The position numbers and the translations under genes were made by a program. Positions 16,773 through 24,971 of a DNA stretch of 64,000 nt are shown piece by piece. The stretch's first letter is position 1. Each line of letters begins with the position of its first letter. The stretch spans positions 62,001 to 126,000 of the forward strand of contig NZ_JAPHAV010000008.1 of NCBI RefSeq assembly GCF_026241335.1, given 5' to 3'. This DNA is from Ochrobactrum chromiisoli. GTDB lineage: Bacteria; Pseudomonadota; Alphaproteobacteria; Rhizobiales; Rhizobiaceae. The notes beneath the pieces were generated by a model that was not told where the DNA came from, ran no database searches, and saw only the letters and a program-made list of their open reading frames with translations.

Positions 16773-17192
16773 TCAACCGGATGTGCCGACAACGGTGCCT
16801 TGGGCCAGAGCGCATAAAGTTTCATTTCCATCGACAACTGCGAATATCTCGCATTGGCAGACCGCCTGCCTTTTGCCAGTGTTCTTGGCGCTCGCCCGCG
16901 CAATCAATTCCGTTCCGCGTGCAGGTCTGAGGTAATTGATCTTGAACTCCGACGTCAGGGCATCGCCGCCTAATGCGAGCCCGCCGGCAAAAGTAATGGT
17001 GTTGTCCGCCAAATAACTGAGCACCCCACCATGGACGAAACCATGCTGCTGTTTCAAATTGTGGGAGATCGTAAGGCGCAGTTCCGCGTTTCCCGGTTCG
17101 GCTTTGGTCAGACGTGCGCCCATGAACTGGCTGAACGGCTGGGCACCCAAGATCTGGTGTGCAAACGAGAGAAGATCATCCATGTCATCCAT
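16773..17192 (-). CDS. PaaI-like hotdog-fold acyl-CoA thioesterase
   Basis: 139-residue hotdog-fold protein predicted to hydrolyse acyl-CoA esters, often those formed during aromatic degradation. The family signature LKQQHGFVHGGVLSYLADNT (about residues 46-65) contains the HGG turn and the catalytic Asp on the central helix, followed by LTSEFKINYLRPARG. Both ends are intact and the length is normal. It lies 10 bp after the end of a disrupted Rieske oxygenase alpha-subunit remnant on the same strand, so the two probably came from one aromatic-catabolism operon. An alternative start at 17183 is possible. Confidence 0.8.
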   Translation of the reverse strand: MDDMDDLLSFAHQILGAQPFSQFMGARLTKAEPGNAELRLTISHNLKQQHGFVHGGVLSYLADNTITFAGGLALGGDALTSEFKINYLRPARGTELIARASAKNTGKRQAVCQCEIFAVVDGNETLCALAQGTVVGTSG

Positions 17193-17201
17193 CCATTTGT
17201 A

Positions 17202-17552
17202 TCAGGCGTTCTGTGACCATTCATGCCTGGTTAGTATTACCGATGACCGATTGAGTGCCTGGTCGATGCTTTGTTGGAAAACTGTGAGAAGACCTTCATC
17301 CAATCAGAGCGTATGGAAGTCGTTGTCGCCGAACCGGAGCCGCTTCTGCACTTCTTCCGCCACGGCAAAATCCTCGAGATCGAAGACAACGTCATTGGTG
17401 TACTCAAAGCGCTTGGAAAGTACTGCCTCAACTTTTCCTCCGCCAAACAGTTCCTTTTGATAAAGCATTTCATCGATCCAATTAGTTCGACGCGGGTCTC
17501 GTGCTCTGAGCTTGGTCCACCGCAAGCGGGATATGCCCTCGCAAATTCTAGC
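17202..17552 (-). pseudogene. C-terminal remnant of a Rieske ring-hydroxylating oxygenase alpha subunit with an internal stop
   Basis: One continuous frame, interrupted by a single TGA at 17304-17306, carries sequence in the style of the C-terminal catalytic domain of ring-hydroxylating oxygenases: TNDVVFDLEDFAVAEEVQKR, LRFGDNDFHTL, stop, LDEGLLTVFQQSIDQALNR. The E-D-x-x-V-x-E-x-V-Q helix and the final SIDQAL helix are what support the family call. The codon at the stop could derive from GGA by one change. The Rieske domain and iron-binding motifs are absent, because the 5' part is lost beyond 17552. Family assignment is moderate, made from short motifs only; the broken state is directly visible. 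Confidence 0.5.
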
Positions 17553-17689
17553 CTACAACGCGAGCCCTGTCATTTAATGGAGCAGCGCATGATTGCCCTA
17601 TAGTCGATTACATTCCAATTCGTACGAGGCCTCCCGTCAGCCCCTTTTGCGTCACTGTTGCATGAGGGGCCAGAACAAGCAGCGATCAT

Positions 17690-18028
17690 CACGACGCCGA
17701 CACTGCGCTCCAATGTCCCTGGCGCGATATGCATGAGCGCTACGGCAAATGGAATTCGGTTTATGTCCGATTTCGACGCTGGGCGGAACAGGGCGTATAG
17801 GATGCTCTTTTGGAAACACTCGTCGAATTGGCCTTAACTGATGACTGGCAACATATGATCGACAGCACGACTATTCACGGGCATCCTCAGACGGCAGGCG
17901 CAAAAGGGGGACTTATAAGGAGGCTTTTGGTCGATCACGCGGCGGCTTTACGGCAAAGGTCCACGCCCGCCGACGTCGGCGGGAGGTCGCGATGGAAGCT
18001 GCGTCGACGACGTTACTCTCGATACCAT
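17690..18028 (+). pseudogene. IS5-family transposase fragment, truncated at both ends
   Basis: One plus-strand frame reads PWRDMHERYGKWNSVYVRFR, RWAEQGV, stop (TAG, where Trp is usual), DALLETLVELALTDDWQHMI and DSTTIHGHPQTAGAKGG. This is the N-terminal/middle part of an IS5-family (IS1031/IS427-like) transposase. It then shifts frame near 17910, after which SRGGFTAKVHARRRR can be read in another frame. The start is missing and the 3' end is cut by the IS element at 18031. Confidence 0.75.
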
Positions 18029-18030
18029 TA

Positions 18031-18880
18031 GGATGGGGACTCAATTACGCCCATGCGATGATTGTAGAAACAAGAGCAATTGCGGCGAGATAGTTTATTG
18101 CGAGGCTATCATATCTCGTTGCAATGCATCGCCAGTTTTTGAGCCTGCAGAAAAGCCGTTCGATGACATTTCTACGCTTGTATGCGCTATAATCTAAAGG
18201 ATAGGGTTTCTTTCGTGCTAGCGAAGAAGGAATGACAGCCTTGATGCGGGCATTATTAATGCTAGTCTCGAAGACTATCAGCGTCATATGCCTTGTCGGC
18301 TAACAGACGCCTGCTAGGGCGAGCGACTTCTAATAATGGAATTGCCATTTTTATGTCGGCAATGTTTCCCGGTGTTAAGCTGAACGCGACCGGTCTGCCG
18401 CAATCATCGGCCAAGCAATGGATTTTGCTTGTTCTTCCACCGCGCGACGTGCCAATCGCTTGCGTCCACGCCCCCCTTTTGAGCCTTGTGCCGAACGGTG
18501 CGCTTTGACGTGTGTGCTATCTATGGAAAGCTCCTGTGGAACCGGACCCCGGGCTGCCATCGTCTCAAATATACGATGCCAAATACGCCGTTGTGCCCAG
18601 CGGTGATATCGGTTGTAGACGGTTTTTGCAGGACCATATTCGGCCGGAACATCACGCCAGCGACAACCGACCTTGAGAACATGCAAGATACCAGAAATTA
18701 CACGCCGATCATCGACACATCGAGCACCGGGTTGGTACTTGGGTAAATGTGGGTTCGATTGCATTCCATGCAGCATCTGAAAGCCAGAAAAGATCGCTCA
18801 TAATAAGCCTCCCTACTGTCAAAACCTAAAAATCAATAAAAACACTCAATAAAGACAATTGTTTGATCAGGTCCCTATCC
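18031..18880 (-). mobile_element. IS5-family (IS427-like) insertion sequence, complete ends, degenerate transposase
   Basis: About 850 bp bounded by imperfect inverted repeats: GGATGGGGAC at the left and GTCCCTATCC at the right, 9 of 10 complementary. TA lies on both flanks, consistent with the 2-bp target duplication of this group. It contains the frameshifted transposase below. It sits between an older IS5 fragment and the DUF2130 remnant. Confidence 0.8.
18045..18802 (-). pseudogene. IS427-type DDE transposase, frameshifted
   Basis: Three frames must be joined. MSDLFWLSDAAWNAIEP (start 18802) needs removal of one C in a CCC run to continue as HLPKYQPGARCVDDRRVISG, then CRWRDVPAEYGPAKTVYNRY and LSIDSTHVKAHRSAQGSKGG. 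A second shift at the A-rich GAACAAGCAAAATCC leads to SKIHCLADDCGRPVAF and ADIKMAIPLLEVARPSRRLL. The second shift is where IS427 relatives use programmed frameshifting; the others are decay. The C-terminal piece KRRNVIERLFCRLKNWRCIA, with the last catalytic Glu, is in a third frame (18045-18287). Not expected to be active. Confidence 0.75.
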
Positions 18881-19058
18881 TAGTAATCTTTGCCTCTGCA
18901 AGCTCTACAGCATTACGCTTGTCCTGCTCAGCCAACTCCAATCGTTCATGCAATTGTTTTTCGAAATCACTATCCCGCACCTGCTTTAAAATATCTGCAT
19001 ATCCAGCCTCATCAATCTTAAAGGCCTTATTGCAATGCGGGCAGATGATATCGTGCAT
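18881..19058 (-). pseudogene. DUF2130-family gene truncated to its N-terminus
   Basis: The first 60 or so codons read MHDIICPHCNKAFKIDEAGY, ADILKQVRDSDFEKQLHERL and ELAEQDKRNAVELAEAKIT. A CPHC zinc-ribbon start followed by coiled coil is the typical N-terminus of DUF2130 proteins, which are normally over 400 residues. The frame runs directly into the IS right end and stops 14 bases inside it. The rest of the gene is not in the window, so IS insertion was followed or preceded by deletion. An ATG at 19070 would add four residues. Confidence 0.75.
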
Positions 19059-19215
19059 GAGCGTTTCCATTAACCTTGTTACAAACTGCTTGGCAAATAT
19101 CCACCAGCGTTCATTGATTATCCGTCATCTGAACGATCGCGATCTTCTGGGTCAATATGAATTCTGATTAAAACGCAGCGCGACGAAATTGTTGCGACGT
19201 ATATGTCATAGGAGC

Positions 19216-19884
19216 TCAGTGTACCACAGCCGCGGTAATCCCACTTGGAAGTGTAATTCTGAAGAAGGCGTCAAACAACGCCGTTTTAAGCAATTGCCGA
19301 TCCATCATTGAAATACCGAGCATATTTGTCGGCGATTGTTCCAGCAAGCCGAGCCGCATTAAAGGCTGCACAAAATTACGCGCAAGAAAGAACCCGGCCT
19401 CGTATCGAGGTCCGAGTGGGCTTCGGGCTGGAAAAAGATCAACCGGAAGCGCCAACTCAGTGAAGTCGCTTACCGCCATCCAGTCGCCTAACCGATTTTT
19501 GATAATCCCAAGCATATGCCTCAAGTCCCAGAACAATGCAGCTGCCTCTGACGATAGATTATCCTGAAGTGGTGCAGTCAGTATCCATTCGGCCAAGACC
19601 GCCTGCAACTCACCATGATGACCGAGCATCGATCTTCCACGCTTTGTAAGCACCGCCCTGCCCTTATAGTGGCGGATAATACGAAGATCTTGCAACGCCC
19701 AGTGTAAAGTGGAAAGCGGCGGGAAATCCGGCTCGTTGAGAACCTTGTTCACCGCATAAAGCTGCTCCGGTTCATATCCCGGCCACTGGAATTCATTCGC
19801 TGCCCATTCAACGCATTTTCGATGAAAGGCGCCCAGCGACTGCGTTAATGAAATACCGCCGTTCTCCTCACAATAAAACAGAAG
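19216..19884 (-). pseudogene. 5'-truncated gene of unknown function (pRiA4b ORF-3-like C-terminus)
   Basis: An open frame of about 222 codons with no proper start. It begins after a TAG at 19885-19887 with CEENGGISLTQSLGAFHRKC, VEWAANEFQWPGYEPEQLYA and VNKVLNEPDFPPLSTLHWAL, then RIIRHYKGRAVLTKRGRSML, which looks like a winged-helix wing. It ends with LLKTALFDAFFRITLPSG. The combination is what I recall from the C-terminal part of longer proteins annotated around plasmid pRiA4b ORF-3, but I cannot verify this. A GTG at 19752 could start a shortened product of 178 residues. Most likely a decayed accessory gene. Confidence 0.45.
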
Positions 19885-20213
19885 CTACATTCCATTAATA
19901 GCAAGAGGACTTGCTGCCAACATCTGTTGGCACAAAGCAGGAGACAAAAACACTAAGGGTGAGAAGCTGGATTGCCGGAACATGAAAACGACAATACCTG
20001 AACTGTTTAGCAAAGTCATACTGCCAGATTAATGACCAGAATGGGGCCGTAGCCGGACTGTCAGGTTTTGAGAACGACTCTCGAAAAGGCACGGTCAGCT
20101 ACTGGACTCTGGCACCGTCAAGAGTCTTGAACTCGGATTCTCACTCCATCGAAATTGAGATCGAACCTCGCCAGATATTTGATCAGACAATCGGCATCGT
20201 TTGTGCTCTTTTT
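19885..20213. other. Gene-free stretch between truncated gene and IS6 element
   Basis: About 330 bp. A minus-strand frame (19895-20092) encodes nothing recognisable. No hairpins, repeats or RNA gene were found. Probably debris left by deletions next to the IS6 element. Confidence 0.35.
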
Positions 20214-21025
20214 GGCTGTGTCGCAAATTTTCACAGGTTAAAGGCGGCCTGACCTTTTGACGCAATTATCCTGCGAGTTCGGCAAAGACTTCGAATGGCG
20301 AGCGGTGGTCGTTTGCGAATCGGTTTTGCGAATCATGTGGGCCACTTCAATACCGGCAATTGTAGCTGATGCTGAATGAAACGCTTTGAAGCCTAACATG
20401 TGTTTGGTGATCCGCTTGATGAACCGATGATCCTGCTCAAGAATATTGTTTAGATATTTGACCTGCAAGATTTCCATCACTTTGCCCGTACCGGTGATCT
20501 TCAGGATACTATTGACAACCTGTGCGCCAGCGAAGTTCGCTCCGCTTTTATCAAGGACGACCTTGTGCGGAACACCATTGCTTGCAATGGCTTTCTTAAA
20601 GAAACGCCGTGCAGCGCCAAGGTTTCGACGTTCAGAGAGCATGAAATCGAGCGTGTGTCCGTCACGATCAACGGCCCTATATAAATACGTCCATTTCCCT
20701 TTGACCTTTATGTAGGTCTCGTCAACACGCCAGGATCCAAGCGTTGGGTGTTTGCGTTTCTGAGTTTGTTCCGCGATCTGCGGAGAATATAGAACCACCC
20801 AACGGTTCAGTGTTGCATGGTCAACGTCAACACCACGCTCAGCCATAATTTCCTGAAGGTCTCGATACGAGACCGCATAACGGACGTAAAAGTAAACAGC
20901 ATAGAGGATCACACTTTTAGGGAAATGAGCTCCTTTGAAATCAATCGACATTGCCCTTCACCTCACTCAAATATGCCGTTGATCCGAATTTAGCTCTGGA
21001 GAAGTGAAAATTTTGCGACAAAGCC
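20214..21025 (-). mobile_element. IS6-family insertion sequence
   Basis: About 812 bp. The left end reads GGCTGTGTCGCAAATTTTCA and the right end, inverted, GGCTTTGTCGCAAAATTTTC: typical IS6/IS26-like terminal repeats with a one-base indel. It contains one intact transposase gene. The 8-bp flanks (CTCTTTTT and CCTAGTGC) do not match, so there is no target duplication. This points to deletion or cointegrate resolution at one end. Confidence 0.85.
20238..20951 (-). CDS. IS6-family DDE transposase
   Basis: 237-residue transposase of the IS26/IS6 family. The helix-turn-helix region is SYRDLQEIMAERGVDVDHAT (about residues 29-48). The DDE triad is seen in WRVDETYIKVKG (first Asp, about 79), VVLDKSGANFAG (second Asp) and LNNILEQDHRFIKRIT (Glu, followed by the conserved Arg/Lys). 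Full length and uninterrupted, so it may be functional. Cut-and-copy by this family commonly causes adjacent deletions, which fits the debris-filled neighbourhood. No resistance or other passenger gene accompanies it. Confidence 0.9.
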   Translation of the reverse strand: MSIDFKGAHFPKSVILYAVYFYVRYAVSYRDLQEIMAERGVDVDHATLNRWVVLYSPQIAEQTQKRKHPTLGSWRVDETYIKVKGKWTYLYRAVDRDGHTLDFMLSERRNLGAARRFFKKAIASNGVPHKVVLDKSGANFAGAQVVNSILKITGTGKVMEILQVKYLNNILEQDHRFIKRITKHMLGFKAFHSASATIAGIEVAHMIRKTDSQTTTARHSKSLPNSQDNCVKRSGRL

Positions 21026-21030
21026 CTAGT

Positions 21031-21127
21031 GCATTTCCTGTTTGATTGAATCATTGGAAATGCTCTATCTGTTTATTTTCACACATCATCCCACGCAAAA
21101 CTGCTGCGCACTTTTGCTGGAAATGCT
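21031..21127. repeat. Dispersed palindromic intergenic repeat, family A, copy 1
   Basis: GCATTTCCTGTTTGATTGAA at the left pairs in style with CTTTTGCTGGAAATGC at the right; the middle holds GGAAATGCTCTATCTGTTTA and the TCATCCCACGC segment. It is the same element, inverted, as 55037-55137, with a degenerate half copy at 37753-37800. It abuts the right end of the IS6 element and lies directly after the VOC gene stop. Confidence 0.75.
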
Positions 21128-21132
21128 GTCAT

Positions 21133-21990
21133 TCAGAGCGTAAATTCGAGAATTGTCCCATTCGCCTCATCGGGTGAAATGACAATATTGCCTGATCTTT
21201 CAGTATAAGGGACATGATTGGCATTAAGAACTGCGCGGGTCTTGTCGAGCGATGCTACGCGAAGACGCAAGCCGGAAAATGCTTGAACCGAAGTCTTGTC
21301 CAACGCCGCAGCTCCATAGAGTTGCTCCGCATGAGGACGATCATAAACAAGAATATCAGCAGAGTCCGGCCCCGTGGAAACGCGCCACTCGCCGCCGCTG
21401 CCTGTTGCTTTTCCTTCAGCAAAAAGCTTTGCAAAGCCGTTCGCCGATGCTTCAGGATCAGTAGAAACTGCCAGCACTGCCGATAATCCGTTTGCACCAT
21501 TTTCATGCTCGATCAACTCAGGAAGCCAAACAGTCTCACGTGTCTTATGCTGGCACATGAAAACCATGCCCTGCGGCACTTCCTGATCGGCAAATGAAAC
21601 AGTCTCAAAAGCCGCAACGCCCTCACCGCCATTCGGCAACTGAACCGGACGCGAAAAGGCCCCCACGTTCCCTGTTTCAAGTCCAAGAGCCGCCAGTTCC
21701 GCTTTAGCCTGTGACGCGCTATCGATGCGGCAGGCTACGGCATGCACACCTTCCCCCTGTGCAGAAAGCTTCTCACGTAGATGCAGATTTCCGGGCGTTT
21801 CAGCAACCATACCCAAAAGCTCGAAATAATCCTTCGGGAACATGATTGTATAATTGCCGGAGCCTTTTTCCTTGCTGTGAAGACCACGAGGGCTGAGCGT
21901 AAAACCAAGACGGCGATATTGCTCAGCACTCTGCTCCAGATTTTTAACAAGCAGGAAGATGTGATCAACACCTTTGACAGGATGGGACAT
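21133..21990 (-). CDS. VOC-family (glyoxalase-like) protein
   Basis: 285-residue protein with two vicinal-oxygen-chelate modules: GVDHIFLLVKNLEQSAEQYR with the metal His at about residue 10, and a second half from about 140 onward (MVFMCQHKTRETVW). It resembles the Glyoxalase_3-like domain of single-chain VOC proteins of unknown substrate. Metal-dependent isomerase, dioxygenase or binding functions all occur in this fold. The ATG at 21990 has AGGAGAG upstream. It is divergent from the peptide-type ABC operon at 22329 with 340 bp between, so shared regulation is possible but not shown. It is the first intact backbone gene after the accessory scar. Confidence 0.75.
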   Translation of the reverse strand: MSHPVKGVDHIFLLVKNLEQSAEQYRRLGFTLSPRGLHSKEKGSGNYTIMFPKDYFELLGMVAETPGNLHLREKLSAQGEGVHAVACRIDSASQAKAELAALGLETGNVGAFSRPVQLPNGGEGVAAFETVSFADQEVPQGMVFMCQHKTRETVWLPELIEHENGANGLSAVLAVSTDPEASANGFAKLFAEGKATGSGGEWRVSTGPDSADILVYDRPHAEQLYGAAALDKTSVQAFSGLRLRVASLDKTRAVLNANHVPYTERSGNIVISPDEANGTILEFTL

Positions 21991-22328
21991 ACAAGCTCTC
22001 CTTTTTCTTTACAGGCAGTGAATTCGTTCTTTCAGCGAAAGTTATGGCACACACTTATGCAAAGCAACGCAACGCGCGCTGTGACAAACCTGCGTTGAAG
22101 AAATTGAGACTTATTAACGCAGAAATTCCGATATAATTTTCCATTTTTGAGACAAATGTTAGTTTATATTGACATTTTTCATATAGATTCTAGCATAGGC
22201 GTGCTTGCATAGAACATTCAAGCTGGAATCAGGCATTTTCTAGCAAAATCAGGGACTTGAACAAGAATGGAACCTGCGGGAAAAGAGGCTGGAAAGCCCT
22301 CCCTCAACGTTCTTTTAGGGGAACATCA
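21991..22328. other. Divergent promoter region between VOC gene and ABC operon
   Basis: About 340 bp, AT-rich in the middle. A candidate plus-strand promoter lies at 22169-22196. No gene, riboswitch-like fold or strong dyad was recognised. The ribosome-binding site AGGGGA lies just before the ATG at 22329. Confidence 0.4.
22169..22196 (+). promoter_or_regulatory. Candidate sigma-70 promoter of the ABC/M20 operon
   Basis: TTGACA (perfect -35) is followed after 16 bases by TAGCAT (4 of 6 to TATAAT), about 130 bp before the first gene of the operon. Motif match only. Confidence 0.35.
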
Positions 22329-23915
22329 ATGCATATCAGGAAAGCTGGCCTTGGCCTGTTTCTCGCTGCTTTTTCGCTCACAACGGCACCCTCCCATGCT
22401 GAAGACGTGAAACGCGGCGGCACAGTCATCGTCCATATGAATACCGAGCAAGGTATCCTTAATCCGGCCTTGCGTGCCTCCACAGGTATTTATCAGATCA
22501 CGGGCCGTATCATGGAGCCACTGATCGATCGCACCTATGAAGGCTATGTGCCTGTGCTGGCGACAAGCTGGGCTTCATCGGAAGACGGCAAGGAAATTAC
22601 TTTTAAGCTGCGCGAAAATGTACGCTGGCATGATGGCGAGCCTTTCACCTGCGATGATGTTTCGTTCAGTGCGATGAATCTGTGGAAGAAGCTGCTCAAC
22701 TATTCGACAACGCTTCAGGCCAATCTGGAAGCTGTCGATTGCACAGACCCGCACACGGCTGTTTTCCGTTATTCAAAGCCGATGCCGCTTGATCTTCTGG
22801 TCGCCGCGATGCCTGACCTTGGCCATCCTGTCGCCAAGCACCTTTATGAAGGCACCGATATCCTCAAGAACAAGTATAACTCGGCACCTGTCGGCACTGG
22901 CCCATTCAAATTCGTTGAATATGAGCGCGGACAGCACATCATTGCTCAGCGCAATGACGATTACTGGCGCGGTAAGGAATATCCGTATCTTGATCGCGTA
23001 ATCTGGCGCTTCATGCCGGACAAGGCGGCCGCTGCAGCAGCGCTTGAATCAGGCGAAATCATGGAAACTGCTTTCAACGGCATCTCCATGTCGGATACAG
23101 AGCGCCTTGCAAAAGATGGCCGTTTCGACACAGGCACCAAGGGCTTTGAAAACAACGTCGCTCACTCGACCGTTGAATTTAATCTGCGCAATCCGATCCT
23201 AGCAAATCTGAAAGTTCGTCAGGCGATCTACCACGCCCTCGACATCGATTTTGCGATCCAGTCGATCATGCGGGGCTATGCCAAGCCGGGCCGTGGCCCG
23301 ATCCCAAGTTCGGGTGGTGCAAATTACACCGATCAGGTTCAGACCTATCCTTATGATGTTGAAAAAGCCAAGCAACTGCTTGATGAAGCTGGCTATCCAG
23401 TAGGGCCGGACGGCATCCGCTTCAAATTGCGCCATCGCGCAGCACCATGGGGCGAATATACCCAACTCTGGTCTGAATATTATGCACAAGCCATGAAAGA
23501 AGTGGGCATCGATGTTCAGCTCGTGACCAATGATGCGCCGGGCTTTCTCAATGGTGTCTATCGCGATCATGATTTTGACACGGCCAGTGGCTGGCACCAA
23601 TTCCGTTCGGATCCGGCCGTCTCAACCACAGTCTGGCTGCGGTCCGGCACTCCGGCCGGGACCGCATGGTCAAACCAGTTCGATTACAAGTCGGACGAAA
23701 TGGACAGTCTGATCGATCAGGCCGCATCCGAGCTCGACCCTGCAAAGCGTGCAGCGCTTTACCATCAGGTTCAGCAGCTCGAAATGAAAGATCTGCCGGT
23801 TATTTTCGCCATTGAGCATCCGTTCATCGGCGTCACCAACAAGGCTTTGAAGAACCACCACAACACGCCACGTTGGGATTCTTCAAGCTGGTACGATCTG
23901 TGGATCGACCAATAA
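22329..23915 (+). CDS. Peptide-type ABC transporter substrate-binding protein (SBP family 5)
   Basis: Periplasmic receptor of a DppA/OppA-type importer. The signal peptide MHIRKAGLGLFLAAFSLTTA ends at PSHA-ED. The mature protein shows the family-5 layout: GGTVIVHMNTEQGILNPALR, then a WRFxxxDGEPFT-like segment (VRWHDGEPFTCDDVSFSAMN) and GTGPFKFVEYERGQHIIAQR. Length from the ATG at 22329 is 528 residues; an upstream frame to 22257 lacks a signal peptide and is rejected. It leads a seven-gene operon with two permeases, a fused ATPase, an FAD oxidase, an ATC-hydrolase-like protein and an M20 hydrolase. The ligand is therefore more likely a modified amino acid or acyl-amino acid than a general peptide. 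Ligand unproven. Confidence 0.85.
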   Translation: MHIRKAGLGLFLAAFSLTTAPSHAEDVKRGGTVIVHMNTEQGILNPALRASTGIYQITGRIMEPLIDRTYEGYVPVLATSWASSEDGKEITFKLRENVRWHDGEPFTCDDVSFSAMNLWKKLLNYSTTLQANLEAVDCTDPHTAVFRYSKPMPLDLLVAAMPDLGHPVAKHLYEGTDILKNKYNSAPVGTGPFKFVEYERGQHIIAQRNDDYWRGKEYPYLDRVIWRFMPDKAAAAAALESGEIMETAFNGISMSDTERLAKDGRFDTGTKGFENNVAHSTVEFNLRNPILANLKVRQAIYHALDIDFAIQSIMRGYAKPGRGPIPSSGGANYTDQVQTYPYDVEKAKQLLDEAGYPVGPDGIRFKLRHRAAPWGEYTQLWSEYYAQAMKEVGIDVQLVTNDAPGFLNGVYRDHDFDTASGWHQFRSDPAVSTTVWLRSGTPAGTAWSNQFDYKSDEMDSLIDQAASELDPAKRAALYHQVQQLEMKDLPVIFAIEHPFIGVTNKALKNHHNTPRWDSSSWYDLWIDQ

Positions 23916-23987
23916 ACTGAACAAACAATACCGTCGGTGGACAGTCCGTCGGCGGTATTGCCTATAAAATCCATCGGATGCTCCGTC

Positions 23988-24971
23988 ATGCCCCTGCCTC
24001 CCCTATTGCGTTTTGCGCTGCGGCGCATTTTGCAGGCGATCCCCGTCATACTTCTCATCATGATCGGGTCGTTTCTGATTATAAAGCTTGCCCCCGGCGA
24101 TACCGTTGACGCGCTTGTCGGTGACATGGGCGGGGCGGACCCGCAACTCGTTGCCAATCTGCGGACCGAATATGGTCTTGACCAGGCTGTGTGGATGCAA
24201 CTCGGGCTTTATATGAGCAAAATCGCACAGCTGGATTTTGGTTGGTCTTATGTTTACGAGCTGCCCGTCTGGGATGTGCTGATGAGCCGTCTGGTGCCCA
24301 CATTGCTCCTGATGGTTTCCTCGCTCTCGGTGGCCTTTATTTTCGGCGTTGCATTGGGCGCAATTGCTGCGCGCCGCGCCTATACGCTGACCGATAATGC
24401 AATCTCAACACTCGGCCTCATTTTCTATGCGATGCCGAGCTTTTTCTTCAGCCTTCTTCTGATGCTGGTGTTTTCCGTCAAGCTTGGCTGGCTGCCGGTG
24501 GGCGGATTGAAGACGCTGGGTGCCTTCTATTCGGGCTGGGATAATGTGGTCGATATTGCAATGCACCTCATCATGCCAACCACAGCGCTGGCACTGATTT
24601 ATCTGGCATTTTATATGCGCTTGATGCGCACCAGCGTTCTGGAAGTCGAAGACCTTGATTATGTGCGCACCGCACGCGCAAAGGGTGCAAGTGGCACGCG
24701 TCTTATGTTTCACCACATCATGCGCAATGCGCTGTTGCCGGTTGTCACATTGCTCGGACTTCAATTCTCCACCGTGCTTGGCGGCTCCGTGGTTATTGAG
24801 ACAATCTTCTCTCTACCGGGACTTGGCCAGCTTGCTTATATGTCGGTGATAAAACGCGATATAAACACATTGATGGGCATTATCTTCCTGTGCTCCATTC
24901 TTGTCATCATCGTCAATTTCCTCACCGATCTTATCTATGCGCGGCTTGATTCCAGGATCGAATTGTCATGA
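23988..24971 (+). CDS. Peptide-type ABC transporter permease (DppB-like)
   Basis: Inner-membrane permease of 327 residues with six predicted helices. The N-terminus LLRFALRRILQAIPVILLIM is the standard DppB entry helix. The EAA loop lies near residue 220 in YVRTARAKGASGTRLMFHHI, ending in MRNALLPVV, with GGSVVIETIFSLPGLGQL after it. The ATG at 23988 matches family N-termini; a GTG at 23937 is open but adds an atypical extension. Its stop overlaps the next permease start by four bases. Confidence 0.88.
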   Translation: MPLPPLLRFALRRILQAIPVILLIMIGSFLIIKLAPGDTVDALVGDMGGADPQLVANLRTEYGLDQAVWMQLGLYMSKIAQLDFGWSYVYELPVWDVLMSRLVPTLLLMVSSLSVAFIFGVALGAIAARRAYTLTDNAISTLGLIFYAMPSFFFSLLLMLVFSVKLGWLPVGGLKTLGAFYSGWDNVVDIAMHLIMPTTALALIYLAFYMRLMRTSVLEVEDLDYVRTARAKGASGTRLMFHHIMRNALLPVVTLLGLQFSTVLGGSVVIETIFSLPGLGQLAYMSVIKRDINTLMGIIFLCSILVIIVNFLTDLIYARLDSRIELS

